From Planctomycetota bacterium (GTDB lineage: Bacteria; Planctomycetota; JACOTG01), in assembly GCA_016178505.1 (NCBI GenBank), contig JACOTG010000154.1:1-59072 (forward strand): a stretch of 59,072 nt of DNA, in the 5' to 3' direction. Every line of letters begins with the position of its first letter. Position 1 is the first letter of the stretch. The position numbers and the translations under genes are program-made. Positions 1-9,016 of this stretch are shown piece by piece. A model generated the notes under the pieces. It saw nothing but the letters and a program-made list of their open reading frames with translations, was not told the DNA's origin and ran no database searches.

Positions 1-1
1 C

Positions 2-145
2 CGAAAGCTCCGGACCGGCAAGTACCGGCTCTACTCGCGCAAGAAGGATCCACGCACCGGTAAGCGCAAGAACCTGGGAACGTTTTCGAGCCTCGCGGCG
101 GCCAAACGGCACGAGCGGGCGGTGCAATTCTTCAAGCGCCGTTGA
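2..145 (+). CDS. C-terminal end of a small conserved-type protein (5' truncated by window edge)
   Basis: The frame is open from the window edge to a TGA at 143-145 and gives 47 residues rich in Lys and Arg, with a core KYRLYSRKKDPRTGKRKNLG and the end HERAVQFFKRR. I recall short stand-alone bacterial proteins with this 'YRLYSRK..GKRRNLGTF....A..HER.VQ.FKR' pattern; they have no assigned function. The start lies outside the window, so length and context are unknown. The composition could suggest nucleic-acid contact, but that is a guess. Confidence 0.45.
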   Translation, partial: RKLRTGKYRLYSRKKDPRTGKRKNLGTFSSLAAAKRHERAVQFFKRR

Positions 146-488
146 TCGCGACGGGGCGTCGGATGCGGAGGCGTCGGAACAGCCCGTGCGGGCCCATCGA
201 TCGTCTCCAGTTTGGACTGGCATTCCGTGCGCCACGGGAGAAGAATTTCCCGAACGGGAATGCTTGCAGACGCGGGATAGTGTCGCTCATCTGTCGCTTC
301 GGGGCTCGATCGGCATCGTTCGTCATCACGACCTCGAACCGAGTCGTTTCGGTAGTGATGTCGTCGACGACGAGCGGTCGGGATCGACCGGGTCGATCCG
401 AAGTGACGGCGACCAACGCCTCGCGAAGAGCGACGGGATCGAATCTCGAAGTCGAGCAGTGCTCAATTTTGGAGCGGGAACGACGAGA
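146..488. other. Upstream region without a confident gene
   Basis: This 343-base stretch lies between the small upstream gene and the preferred start of the histidine kinase. The kinase frame stays open back to a GTG at 186, but the residues it would add are Arg-rich, show no domain and do not resemble the start of a MASE1 protein. I see no other gene here. It probably holds the kinase promoter, which I cannot place. Confidence 0.4.
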
Positions 489-3173
489 GTGGGCGCCAAT
501 CAGGAAACAGGGCGGCGGAGCCTGCGCGCTCGAGCCGTCATCGCGGTTTCGATCGCGGCCGTCTACTTCGGCGCGGCGAAGCTCGGTCTCTCGATGGCGT
601 CCGTTGCCGAGCAAGTCTCCGCCGTCTGGCCGCCGACCGGCATCGCACTCGCCGCGCTCCTCATCTTCGGCATCGGCGCATGGCCCGGGATAGCGATCGG
701 TGCGTTTCTGGCGAATGCGACGACTCCTCACGAGCCGTTGCTCACGGCGATCGGCATCGCCTTGGGCAACACGCTGGAGGCCGTCGCCGGAGCGTGGCTC
801 CTCCAATCGGTCGTCGGCTTTCGCAACTCGCTCGGACGATTGAAGGATGCCGTCGCGCTCATCCTCGTCGGGGCAGTTCTCTCCACGACCGTCAGCGCGA
901 CCCTTGGCGTCATCAGCCTCTGCCTCAACGACGTTCATCCGTGGAGTGCGTTCGGTTCGCTCTGGAGAGTCTGGTGGCTCGGCGACGCGATGGGCGACAT
1001 CGTGATCGCGCCCGCGCTCTTGACCTGCGCGGCACTCCGAAGAGTCCGCTGGCAGCCGCGTCGACTCGCAGAAGGGGCGGTGTTGACATTCACGCTCGTC
1101 GCGGTCGGGCTCGTCGTATTCGGTTGGCAACGGGCGCCGGGAGAAATCCCTCGCGAGCTGGAGTACCTCATATTCCCTTGCATCACCTGGGCGGCGCTTC
1201 GCTTCGAGCCCCTCGCCGCGGCGCTCGCAACGCTGGTGGCGTCGAGCATCGCGATCTGGGGAACGCTCCACGGCTTCGGCCCGTTCACGGGCGGCTCGCC
1301 AGGCGAGAATCTGGTCCCGCTCGTGATCTTCATGGCTGTCGTGGCGGTCACGGGATTGCTGCTCGCGTCGGGAATCGCCGAAAGAAACGCCACGGAGCGC
1401 CTGCGAGCGGTCGGCAACGCCGTCACTAAAGTCCTGGCCGAATCGCCCTCTCTCAGCGACGCGACCCCGAGAATCCTGCAGGCGATCTGCGACGGGTTGG
1501 ATTGGTGGGACATGGGCGCGCTCTGGCTCGTCGATTCGCAATCCGGCGTCCTTCGATGCGCCGCCGTGTGGCACGAGCCGTCGGTGGACGTTCGCCGATT
1601 CGAAGAGGCGACGCGCCGCTTCACGTTCACCCGGGGAATCGGCATGCCGGGTCGAGTCTGGGCCAGCGGTGAACCGGCATGGATTCCCGACGTGGGCACC
1701 GATCCCAACTTCCCGCGCGCCCCGGTTGCGATCACCGACGGATTGCACACGGCGTTCGGTTTCCCGATCTTGCTCGGGACCCAAGTGCTCGGCGTCATCG
1801 AGTTCTTCAGCCGTGAGATTCGGGACCCCGAGCCCGAGCTGCTCGCGTTCATGGCCGGACTCGGAAGCCAGCTCGGTCTCGTCGTCGATCGCAAACGGAC
1901 AGACGACGAAAAGGAACTGCTGCTCGCCAGAGAGCAAGAGGCTCGAGCGCAAGCGGAGCTCCTCGTCCACGAAGCTCGGGAAGGGGACCGGCGCAAGGAC
2001 GAGTTCCTGGCCATGCTCGGCCACGAGCTTCGCAATCCGTTGGCGCCGCTGCGCAACGCCGTCCACCTTCTCGGCGCCCCCGGCGCGAGCGCGGCGAGCG
2101 TGGATCGGGTGCGCGCGATCATGGAGCGACAGATCGAAACATTGACCCGCCTCGTGGACGATCTCCTCGACGTCTCTCGAATCACGCGCGGAAAGATCGA
2201 GCTGTGCAAGGCGCCCGTCGACCTCGCCACGATCGTGGACGTCGCGGTCGACACCGTGCGGCCGCTGATCGAGGCGCAGAGGCATCAGCTCGCCATCGCG
2301 CTGCCGCCCGAGCCCGTCTGGCTAGAGGTCGATTCGATGCGACTGGAGCAGGTGCTGGCGAACCTGCTCAACAATGCCATCAAGTACACCGAGCCCGGCG
2401 GGCGCATCTGGCTCACGGCCTCGATCGAGCGTGCTGCGGTCGACGCAAGGCGCGTCGTCGACTCCACTGATCGAGAGGATGCCGGAAGCGCACAGGGCCA
2501 CACGATCGTGATTCGCGTCCGTGACACCGGCGTCGGCATTCCGCCCGATCTCTTGCCGCACATCTTCGACTTGTTCACCCAAGCGAATCACTCGTTGGAT
2601 CGATCGAAGGGGGGACTCGGCATCGGCCTCACGCTCGTCCGAAGCCTCGTCGAGCTGCACGGGGGGACCGTGAGCGCCCACAGTCAGGGAACCGGCAGGG
2701 GCAGCGAGTTCGTCGTTCGCCTTCCCTGCCGGGCAGCAGCTGGCACGAACGTCGGATCGCCTGCGAATGAGACGACCGCGGCGGCTGGCGACAGCGGTTC
2801 GCGTTGTCGCGTCCTGGTCGTGGACGACAACGTCGACGTGGCACAGACGCTCGCGATCCTCCTCGGGACGTGGGGCCACGAAGTCGTCACCGTGAACGAT
2901 GGATCAGCGGCGCTCGAAGTCGCGGAGACGTTTCATCCCGACGCCGTCGTGCTCGACATCGGACTCCCCGGAATCGACGGATACGAAGTCGCTCGCCGCA
3001 TTCGAACGCATCCGAAGCTTCACGGCGCGCTCGTGATCGCGATGACCGGGTACGGCCAAGCCGAAGATCGCCGGCGCTCCGTCGAGGCCGAGATCGATCA
3101 TCACCTCGTGAAGCCGGTCGACCCTATCGAGCTCCGTCGACTGTTGGAAACTGCCGAGTCGCACGCCCACTGA
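489..3173 (+). CDS. MASE1-GAF hybrid sensor histidine kinase with C-terminal receiver domain
   Basis: A membrane-bound hybrid histidine kinase of 894 residues from the chosen start. In order it has a multi-helix MASE1 sensor (about residues 12-295), a GAF domain (about 305-475), a HisKA dimerisation domain with the phosphoacceptor His512 in [11 protein letters not shown], an HATPase domain with NNAIKY (N box), DTGVGIP (G1) and [10 protein letters not shown] (G2), and a CheY-like receiver with VVDDN and Asp823 in VVLDIGLPG. Its ligand is unknown. The GTG at 489 leaves 16 residues before the first helix, as usual for MASE1 proteins; GTG at 459 or 186 is possible. The receiver is the last domain and no separate response regulator is adjacent, so the output partner is unknown. 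An inverted-repeat element begins a few bases after the stop. Confidence 0.9.
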   Translation: MGANQETGRRSLRARAVIAVSIAAVYFGAAKLGLSMASVAEQVSAVWPPTGIALAALLIFGIGAWPGIAIGAFLANATTPHEPLLTAIGIALGNTLEAVAGAWLLQSVVGFRNSLGRLKDAVALILVGAVLSTTVSATLGVISLCLNDVHPWSAFGSLWRVWWLGDAMGDIVIAPALLTCAALRRVRWQPRRLAEGAVLTFTLVAVGLVVFGWQRAPGEIPRELEYLIFPCITWAALRFEPLAAALATLVASSIAIWGTLHGFGPFTGGSPGENLVPLVIFMAVVAVTGLLLASGIAERNATERLRAVGNAVTKVLAESPSLSDATPRILQAICDGLDWWDMGALWLVDSQSGVLRCAAVWHEPSVDVRRFEEATRRFTFTRGIGMPGRVWASGEPAWIPDVGTDPNFPRAPVAITDGLHTAFGFPILLGTQVLGVIEFFSREIRDPEPELLAFMAGLGSQLGLVVDRKRTDDEKELLLAREQEARAQAELLVHEAREGDRRKDEFLAMLGHELRNPLAPLRNAVHLLGAPGASAASVDRVRAIMERQIETLTRLVDDLLDVSRITRGKIELCKAPVDLATIVDVAVDTVRPLIEAQRHQLAIALPPEPVWLEVDSMRLEQVLANLLNNAIKYTEPGGRIWLTASIERAAVDARRVVDSTDREDAGSAQGHTIVIRVRDTGVGIPPDLLPHIFDLFTQANHSLDRSKGGLGIGLTLVRSLVELHGGTVSAHSQGTGRGSEFVVRLPCRAAAGTNVGSPANETTAAAGDSGSRCRVLVVDDNVDVAQTLAILLGTWGHEVVTVNDGSAALEVAETFHPDAVVLDIGLPGIDGYEVARRIRTHPKLHGALVIAMTGYGQAEDRRRSVEAEIDHHLVKPVDPIELRRLLETAESHAH

Positions 3174-3177
3174 CCGC

Positions 3178-3325
3178 ACGCGTACGGAGCCAGGCACAAC
3201 TCCGGCGGATTATTTCGCATGCCATCGAACGCCCGTCGCGCCGCAGCGCGGGTGGGGAAAACATGTGGTGGAATTACGTCTGGCTCCGTACGCGTCGGCA
3301 GCCGGTGCCTGGCACCGTTAGCCGG
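3178..3325. repeat. Intergenic inverted-repeat element (composite of both repeat motifs)
   Basis: The left arm ACGCGTACGGAGCCAG (3178-3193) is the exact reverse complement of CTGGCTCCGTACGCGT (3280-3295). It is followed by GTGCCTGGCACCG and TAGCCGG at 3305-3325, which touches the stop codon (3326-3328) of the downstream convergent kinase gene. The same two motifs recur in other gaps of this window (6147-6240, 12929-13131, 35604-35703, 58651-58800). No coding capacity is visible. Confidence 0.8.
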
Positions 3326-5500
3326 TTAGTGGGTTACGGGGACGGTGACGTCGAGGGTGCCGTTCCAGTAGCGCTCGACGTCCGGTTGCTCGAGCGCGAC
3401 GTCGCGCGAGGGGCGAAGGACAAGGCGAAGCTCTTTCACTCGTCCGGCTTCGAGGTCGAGGAGGAAACGCGATTGCGCGTCGCCGCCGTTCGGTTCGAGG
3501 CGAAACGCGGCGCCGATCGTGAGACCGATGCCTTCGTTAACCGGCGTCGCGGTGTGCGAATCGATGCACATCTCTGCGGTCGCGAGCGTCGCGCCGTCGG
3601 GCGCGCGAAGGTCGAAGTAGCCGCACGCCGGTGTCGTCTCGCGCGTTCCCGGGTTGGATCGATAGATGAGGTTGAACAGCACGTACCGAGTTCCGCCATC
3701 GCCGCTCATCGCGCCGTGATACTCGAGGTGCCAAGGCGTGAAGTCCTCGGCCACCGCTCCGTCGGTCTTCCCAGAGACAGACACGGGGTAGTCCGAGGGA
3801 TAGCGGTCGTAGACGAACACCGTCTTCTCGTCGCTCGTCCACGTCCACGGGACGTCGATCTTCGTCCACGGCGGCGTGAACGTGCCGTTCCCCTGTCTTC
3901 CGGATTGCAGGCGCGCCGTGATGCGGAAGATCACGCGGGCGGATTCTTTCTTCAGCGAGTCTCCGAGAAGCGTTCGCATATCTGTCTTGGCGAAGTAAGT
4001 CGTCATCGCCGACGTGGGGCCGTCGAGCGCCACGCCGGCATCGGTGTCGAGCGGCGGCGCTGAAAGACGCATGAACGGCCCGCCGTCGACCGACACTTCC
4101 CAAATCGCGTAGAGCGCTGCGTTCGAGAAGTAGCCGTCATTTGCGTGGAGACGGACCTCGATGCGGCACGGGCTCGGCTCAGTGCGCGACACGATTCGCC
4201 GCACGTGGATCTCCGGATGGACGTAGTTGCCGAGACGCTTCGACGCCTCGACGTCGCCGAGGGCCACGTACATCGCGTCCCGGGATCGGCGCGCCGATTC
4301 TCTCGCTCGCATCCACGCCATCCACCCGACGATCGCGATGATGGCGACCATGACGGCGACCGCAGCCAAAGCTCGGCGGCGGGCCGGCGTGCCCAGTGGA
4401 AGCTCGAAAACCGGACGCGCGTTCACCCGGAACCCGATCACTCTCAAGGATCGACGGCGGGCGGGCGCGGCAATCGGCCGCGCGTCGAGGACCGCGCGCA
4501 GGTCGGACGCGAACGCGGCGGCGCTCGCATAGCGCGACGCCGGATCGCATTCGAGGGCGCCGAGGAGGACCCGCTCGAGAGGCTCGGGAATCGTCGGGTC
4601 GACGTTGCGCGGCGGCACGATCTTTCCCGCCGTGAGCGCGCCGAGGAGTTCCGCGCCGGTCGTCGCGTCGTACGGGAGTCGCAGAGTGAGGACTTCGTAG
4701 AGCGTCACCGCGAGCGAGTAGACGTCCGTTCGCTGATCGACGGGCGCCTCGCGACGCACGGCTTGCTCGGGGCTCATGTACTGCGGCGAGCCGAAGACTT
4801 CGCCGGTGAGGGTGAGGCTCGAGGCCGCGAGGTCGAGCGCGAGGCCGAAGTCGGTAAGACGCGGCGCGCCGTCGCGATCGATGAGGATGTTCCCGGGCTT
4901 CACGTCGCGGTGGAGGATCCCGCGGCCGTGCGCGTAGGCGAGCGCGTCGGCGACCTTTGCAATCGTTTCGACGGCCCAGCGGCGATACGCGTCACCGGCG
5001 GGCGGAAGTCCCGCGTCGTGACCGTCGCGCCGCTCGCGCACGAGCGCCGCGAGAGAGCGGCCCTCGACCAGTTCCATCGCGAAGAACGGCGTGCCGGCCG
5101 CCTCGCCGACCGCGTAGACGGGCACGATGTTCGGATGGCGCAGCTTCGCCGAGGCCTCGGCCTCGCGCTGGAATCGGTCGACGACGCGCGGGTCGAACGA
5201 CACGGCAGGCGGCAGCACCTTCAGCGCGACGCGCCGGCGCAGGCTCAGCTGCTCGGCCTCGTAGACGACGCCCATGCCGCCGCGCCCGATCTCGCGCACG
5301 ATCTCGAAGTCGCCGAGGCGCGACGGCATCGGCGACGCAGATGGCGGCGCCACCTCGATCACGTCGAGTAGCGAGAAGAATCGCCGCAGCGATGGGGCGT
5401 GCTCCGGGTGCGCGGCGACGACCGCGTCGCGATCCACCGGCTCGCCCGCGTGCAGCTTGTCGATCAGCGAGTTCTGAACGTCTTCCAGCGACTCCGCCAT
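3326..5500 (-). CDS. Transmembrane Ser/Thr protein kinase with a C-terminal extracytoplasmic domain of unknown type
   Basis: A 724-residue PknB-like kinase. After a ~60-residue N-terminal segment the kinase domain (about 65-330) shows the Gly loop GRGGMGVVY, Lys94 in VALKV, catalytic Asp199 in HRDVKPGN, DFGLA and SPEQA. A single hydrophobic helix follows at about 375-400, flanked by Arg. The remaining ~320 residues should lie outside the cytoplasm; they include a Trp- and Pro-rich part (PWTKIDVPWTWTS) and match nothing I recognise. The gene lies 67 bases downstream of an ECF sigma gene on the same strand, the usual planctomycete arrangement, so the kinase probably acts on that sigma factor. 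The phosphotransfer target is inferred, not shown. Confidence 0.9.
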   Translation of the reverse strand: MAESLEDVQNSLIDKLHAGEPVDRDAVVAAHPEHAPSLRRFFSLLDVIEVAPPSASPMPSRLGDFEIVREIGRGGMGVVYEAEQLSLRRRVALKVLPPAVSFDPRVVDRFQREAEASAKLRHPNIVPVYAVGEAAGTPFFAMELVEGRSLAALVRERRDGHDAGLPPAGDAYRRWAVETIAKVADALAYAHGRGILHRDVKPGNILIDRDGAPRLTDFGLALDLAASSLTLTGEVFGSPQYMSPEQAVRREAPVDQRTDVYSLAVTLYEVLTLRLPYDATTGAELLGALTAGKIVPPRNVDPTIPEPLERVLLGALECDPASRYASAAAFASDLRAVLDARPIAAPARRRSLRVIGFRVNARPVFELPLGTPARRRALAAVAVMVAIIAIVGWMAWMRARESARRSRDAMYVALGDVEASKRLGNYVHPEIHVRRIVSRTEPSPCRIEVRLHANDGYFSNAALYAIWEVSVDGGPFMRLSAPPLDTDAGVALDGPTSAMTTYFAKTDMRTLLGDSLKKESARVIFRITARLQSGRQGNGTFTPPWTKIDVPWTWTSDEKTVFVYDRYPSDYPVSVSGKTDGAVAEDFTPWHLEYHGAMSGDGGTRYVLFNLIYRSNPGTRETTPACGYFDLRAPDGATLATAEMCIDSHTATPVNEGIGLTIGAAFRLEPNGGDAQSRFLLDLEAGRVKELRLVLRPSRDVALEQPDVERYWNGTLDVTVPVTH

Positions 5501-5567
5501 TTCGGCCTCCGTTTGTTCGATCCCAGAAAGGGAATGGCGGCGACAGGCGGGAAGGTATCGCGAAAAA

Positions 5568-6128
5568 TCAGCGGGTGTCGGAGATTCGGCGAGCGAGCGC
5601 CTCGAGGCCGCGCGAAACGAGGGCCTTCACGGCCGCCTCGGAGCGCGCGAGGCGCTGCGACGTTTCGGCAATCGTGAGGCCCTCGAGGTAGCGCAGCCGC
5701 ACGGCGTCGGCCTGCCCGTCGGGCAGCGCGGCGATCGCGTCGCGCACGAGAAGCGCGCACTCGGAGCGCATCGCGCGGCCGCTCGGGCTGGTCTGCGAGG
5801 CGTGGAGATCGTCCTCGAGCGGCGACTCGAGCGAGCGTTTGCGCGCCCGCTGCGCCCGCTCGGCCTCCGAGATCTTGAAGCGCGCGATTTCGACGAGCCA
5901 GCGATAGAACGACGCCGGTCCGCGCGGCTCGAACTCGCCGATCTTCCGCGCCGACTCGAGGTGCGTCTCCTGGAGCACGTCCTCCGGCGCAACGCTGCGA
6001 GCGAGCGCCGGGCTCATCTGCATGCGAATGAACGCGAGCAGACGCCCCTGATGCCGCGCGTAAAGCGAGTCGACTGCAGCGCGATCCCCCGCCCGCGCAC
6101 TCTCGATCAATCGCTGCGTCTTACTCAC
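5568..6128 (-). CDS. ECF-type RNA polymerase sigma factor paired with a Ser/Thr kinase
   Basis: A sigma factor of 186 residues with region 2 (LYARHQGRLLAFIR ... PEDVLQETH) and region 4 (LPDGQADAVRLRYLEGLTIAE plus a helix-turn-helix with EAAVKALVSRG). It would direct RNA polymerase to a specific promoter set. No anti-sigma factor is adjacent; the next gene is a Ser/Thr kinase, as in ECF groups thought to be controlled by phosphorylation. I start it at GTG 6128 (VSKTQRL). The open frame runs on to 6179, but the added residues (MEKMFQAPYAS) are translated from the inverted-repeat element and are almost certainly not part of the protein. Confidence 0.88.
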   Translation of the reverse strand: MSKTQRLIESARAGDRAAVDSLYARHQGRLLAFIRMQMSPALARSVAPEDVLQETHLESARKIGEFEPRGPASFYRWLVEIARFKISEAERAQRARKRSLESPLEDDLHASQTSPSGRAMRSECALLVRDAIAALPDGQADAVRLRYLEGLTIAETSQRLARSEAAVKALVSRGLEALARRISDTR

Positions 6129-6146
6129 GGCGGGCGATCCTACAAG

Positions 6147-6240
6147 TGACGCATACGGAGCCTGGAACATTTTTTCCACTTATGGGCACGATGCCGGCGC
6201 GGCGTAAGTGACAAAAACGATCCTGGCTCCGTATGCGTCA
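6147..6240. repeat. Inverted-repeat element with 36-base arms in a divergent promoter region
   Basis: The left arm (6147-6182, beginning TGACGCATACGGAGCC) and right arm (6205-6240, ending GGCTCCGTATGCGTCA) pair at 31 of 36 positions around a 22-base loop. The outer 16 pairs are perfect. Both arms carry a T5-T6 run, so a transcript from either strand would form a long hairpin. It sits between the divergent ECF sigma and glutaminase-family genes and is the clearest copy of the repeat family in this window. Confidence 0.9.
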
Positions 6241-6259
6241 GTTAGTGGATCATACGGGA

Positions 6260-8305
6260 ATGAGCGTGCTCGAGAGTGCGTTGGTCGTTGCGATTGCGGT
6301 TGGGCCGTCGCGGCCGCCGGCGGTGCCGCTGGTTGCGCATCATCCTTACTTCTCGGTGTGGTCGACGTCGGATCGGCTGACGGACGATTGGAGTCGGCAC
6401 TGGACCGGCGCGACGCAAGCGATGTGCGGGATGGTGCGCGTCGATGGGAAGACGATGCGCTGGTGCGGGCCGCAGCCGGCGACGGCGCCCGCGATGACGC
6501 AGGTCGGGCTCGCCGTGCATCAGACGCGAACGATCTACGACTTCGAGGACGCGGGCGTGCACCTCACGGTCACGTTCCTCACGCCGGCGCTCCCCGACGA
6601 CCTCGACGTGCTCTCGCGCCCCGTGACGTACGTAACGTTCGACGCGCGCGCCAGGGACGGCCGATCCCACGACGTCTGGATCTACTTCGACGTCACGGGC
6701 GAGTGGACGGTGAACACCGCGAGCCAGCCAGTGACGTGGAGCCGCTTTCAGCTCGACCACATGAGCGTCCTTCGGATGGGAACGCAAGAGCAGCCCGTGC
6801 TCGCGAAGAAGGGGGACGACCTGCGCATCGACTGGGGCTACCTCTATCTCGCCGCACCCGACCCCGTGCTTTCGGCGATGGCGAGCGACCGTGCGTGTCG
6901 CGACGCATTCGCGAGCACGGGCGCGCTGCCGGCATCCGACGACCTGCGCATGCCGCGGGCGGCGAGCGACGAATGGCCGGTGCTAGCAACCGCGTTCTCG
7001 CTCGGCCCAGTGACCGATTTGAACATGTCGCGTCACGTGATGCTCGCGTACGACGACGTCTTCTCGGTGGAGTACTTCAACCGCAAGCTGCGGCCGTACT
7101 GGCGGCGCACGGGCATGGAGGTCGATGGCCTCCTGCCGATCGCGGAAAAGGACTATCGCTCACTGTGTGGAAAGTGCCGCGCGTTCGACGACGCGCTCGA
7201 AGCCGACATGACGCGCGTGGGCGGCGAGCCGTACGCGCGCATCGCGACGCTCGCGTATCGGCAGTGCCTCGCCGCGCACGCGCTCGCGGCGGACTTCGAC
7301 GGCACGCCGCTCCACTTCCCGAAGGAGAACTTCTCGAACGGCTGCATCTCGACGGTCGACGTGATCTACCCGGCTGCTCCGTTTTTCTTGCTGTTGTCGA
7401 CGCCGCTCCTGCGCGCGCAGCTCGAGCCCGTGCTCGCGTACGCGCGCTCCGCGCGTTGGCGCCACCCGTTTGCGCCGCACGACCTCGGCACGTTCCCGCT
7501 CGCGAACGGCCAGGTCTACGGCGACGGCGAGCGCGGCACCGAAGACCAAATGCCGGTCGAGGAGTCGGGCAACATGCTGCTCTTGCTCGCCGCAATGGCG
7601 CGCGTCGAAGGCAAGGCCGACTTCGCGCGCGACCACTGGGCCGAGGTCGAGAAATGGGCGCACTATCTCCGCGAGAAGGGCCTCGACCCCGAGAACCAAC
7701 TGTGCACCGACGACTTCGCGGGCCATCTCGCGCACAACGCGAACTTGTCGCTCAAGGCAATCGTCGCGATCGGCGGCGTCGCGCAACTGTGCGATCGCCT
7801 CGGCAAGACGGAAGAAGCCGCCGACCATCGCCGGGCCGCAGAAGAGATGGCGAAGAAGTGGATCGCGATGGCCGACGACGGCGACCACTATCGCCTCGCG
7901 TTCGACAAGCCCGGCACGTGGAGCCAGAAGTACAACCTCGCGTGGGATCGCGTGCTCGGCCTCGGCCTCTTCCCGCCCGACGTCGCTCGCAAGGAAGTCG
8001 CGTTCTATCTGAAGAAGCAGGGCCGATTCGGCCTACCGCTCGACAATCGCAGCGCGTACACGAAGCTCGACTGGGCCGTGTGGACCGCGACGCTCGCCGA
8101 CTCGCGCGCGGACTTCGATGCGCTGATCGCACCGCTCGCCGAGTTCGTGACGCACACGCCGCAGCGCGTCCCGCTCACCGACTGGTTCGAGACGACCGAC
8201 GCGAAGCAGTCCGGCTTCCAAGCGCGCTCGGTCGTGGGCGGCGTCTATCTTCCGCTGCTCGCCGATCAGGCCGCGCGCGAGCGCTGGTCCCACCGCACTC
8301 GCTGA
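6260..8305 (+). CDS. Glutaminase-family protein (DUF4964 / DUF5127 / DUF4965 / DUF1793 type)
   Basis: A 681-residue protein resembling the large glutaminase A-like family. The N-terminal part has the family opening VPLVAHHPYFSVWSTSDRLT and a beta-rich domain. The C-terminal half is an alpha/alpha-toroid with conserved stretches FPKENFSNGCISTVDV, HDLGTFPLANGQ, MPVEESGNML and KYNLAWDRVLGLGLFP. Fungal relatives hydrolyse glutamine, but many bacterial members have no tested substrate, so the reaction is provisional. ATG 6260 (MSVLESALVVAIAV) gives a short hydrophobic N-terminus that could be a signal peptide. The upstream in-frame ATG at 6233 lies inside the repeat element and was rejected. Confidence 0.85.
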   Translation: MSVLESALVVAIAVGPSRPPAVPLVAHHPYFSVWSTSDRLTDDWSRHWTGATQAMCGMVRVDGKTMRWCGPQPATAPAMTQVGLAVHQTRTIYDFEDAGVHLTVTFLTPALPDDLDVLSRPVTYVTFDARARDGRSHDVWIYFDVTGEWTVNTASQPVTWSRFQLDHMSVLRMGTQEQPVLAKKGDDLRIDWGYLYLAAPDPVLSAMASDRACRDAFASTGALPASDDLRMPRAASDEWPVLATAFSLGPVTDLNMSRHVMLAYDDVFSVEYFNRKLRPYWRRTGMEVDGLLPIAEKDYRSLCGKCRAFDDALEADMTRVGGEPYARIATLAYRQCLAAHALAADFDGTPLHFPKENFSNGCISTVDVIYPAAPFFLLLSTPLLRAQLEPVLAYARSARWRHPFAPHDLGTFPLANGQVYGDGERGTEDQMPVEESGNMLLLLAAMARVEGKADFARDHWAEVEKWAHYLREKGLDPENQLCTDDFAGHLAHNANLSLKAIVAIGGVAQLCDRLGKTEEAADHRRAAEEMAKKWIAMADDGDHYRLAFDKPGTWSQKYNLAWDRVLGLGLFPPDVARKEVAFYLKKQGRFGLPLDNRSAYTKLDWAVWTATLADSRADFDALIAPLAEFVTHTPQRVPLTDWFETTDAKQSGFQARSVVGGVYLPLLADQAARERWSHRTR

Positions 8306-8359
8306 ACAATCCGTTGACGCCGTTCCGCAAGCGGCTCGCGATTATCGCTTGATGAACGC

Positions 8360-8875
8360 CTACAGATTCGAGGTCTCGTACCCGATCACGTCGATCGCAA
8401 GCTGGCCAAAGCCGAGCGGCGCCGTCATCGTGAACCCGATCGGCGAGTTCGGGTCGAACACGAGGCCGCCCTCGAATCGCTCGCGAATGATCGACGGATG
8501 GTCGTTGTTCTCTCGTTGCGAATCGATCGACCACCGCTGCCCCGTGCCGATCCCAAAGTCGCCGACGAAGTTGGTCGTTTGGCCGAGCGATTCGATGCGC
8601 AGGTCGGTGACGACGAACACGCGGTCCGTCGGAACGACGTACGTCGTCGGCGCCAACGAACCGTTGCGGAGGCGCTCGCTGAGGTTGAACGAGAACGGGA
8701 TGACGCCGCTACCGGTGCCGGTCAAGTGCTTGAGATTGTGCTGTTTCACGATGTTGTGCGTCCGTCCGGGCAATCCGCCCGTTTGTCCGGCGCGCACGAA
8801 GCTCGGCCGCGCAATCAGCATTCCTGCGGCGCACGCAACGACGGCAATTGCGACGACGGTGAGTCGACGAATCAT
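8360..8875 (-). CDS. Small exported protein of unknown function
   Basis: A 171-residue protein with a clear signal peptide (positively charged MIRRL, hydrophobic stretch to about residue 23, then a polar mature region). The mature part is beta-prone (SGVIPFSFNLSERL, YVVPTDRVFVVTDLRIESL) and ends in a hydrophobic strand (LGFGQLAIDVIGYE). I do not recognise a family. A strong ribosome binding site, GAAGGAGG, precedes the ATG. It is about 140 bases downstream of the S41 peptidase gene on the same strand, so they may be co-transcribed. Confidence 0.7.
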   Translation of the reverse strand: MIRRLTVVAIAVVACAAGMLIARPSFVRAGQTGGLPGRTHNIVKQHNLKHLTGTGSGVIPFSFNLSERLRNGSLAPTTYVVPTDRVFVVTDLRIESLGQTTNFVGDFGIGTGQRWSIDSQRENNDHPSIIRERFEGGLVFDPNSPIGFTMTAPLGFGQLAIDVIGYETSNL

Positions 8876-9016
8876 GGACGGACCTCCTTCGAAGTGACGA
8901 CATTCCGGGGAAATCTCCGTTCGTGCGCTTCACGACCAGCATAGGGGAAGGAGCACGGTTTTCCCGCATGATTGTTTTCCCGTCGTGCCGCGATTCGTCC
9001 GGAGTCCGCAACCGCG

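Noticed and set aside
132..2285. 717-codon open frame antisense to the histidine kinase
   Set aside because: It is a GC-bias shadow: very Arg-, Asp- and Glu-rich, with no domain, opposite a gene with clear MASE1, GAF, HisKA and receiver motifs.
2804..4063. Long plus-strand open frame across the first repeat element and kinase 3' end
   Set aside because: Arg-rich shadow that crosses two unrelated genes and a repeat element; no recognisable domain.
6205..6259. Starts within the repeat (MTKTILAPYAS, MRQLVDHTG) for the glutaminase-family gene
   Set aside because: The same residues are predicted from other repeat copies next to unrelated genes, so they come from the element.
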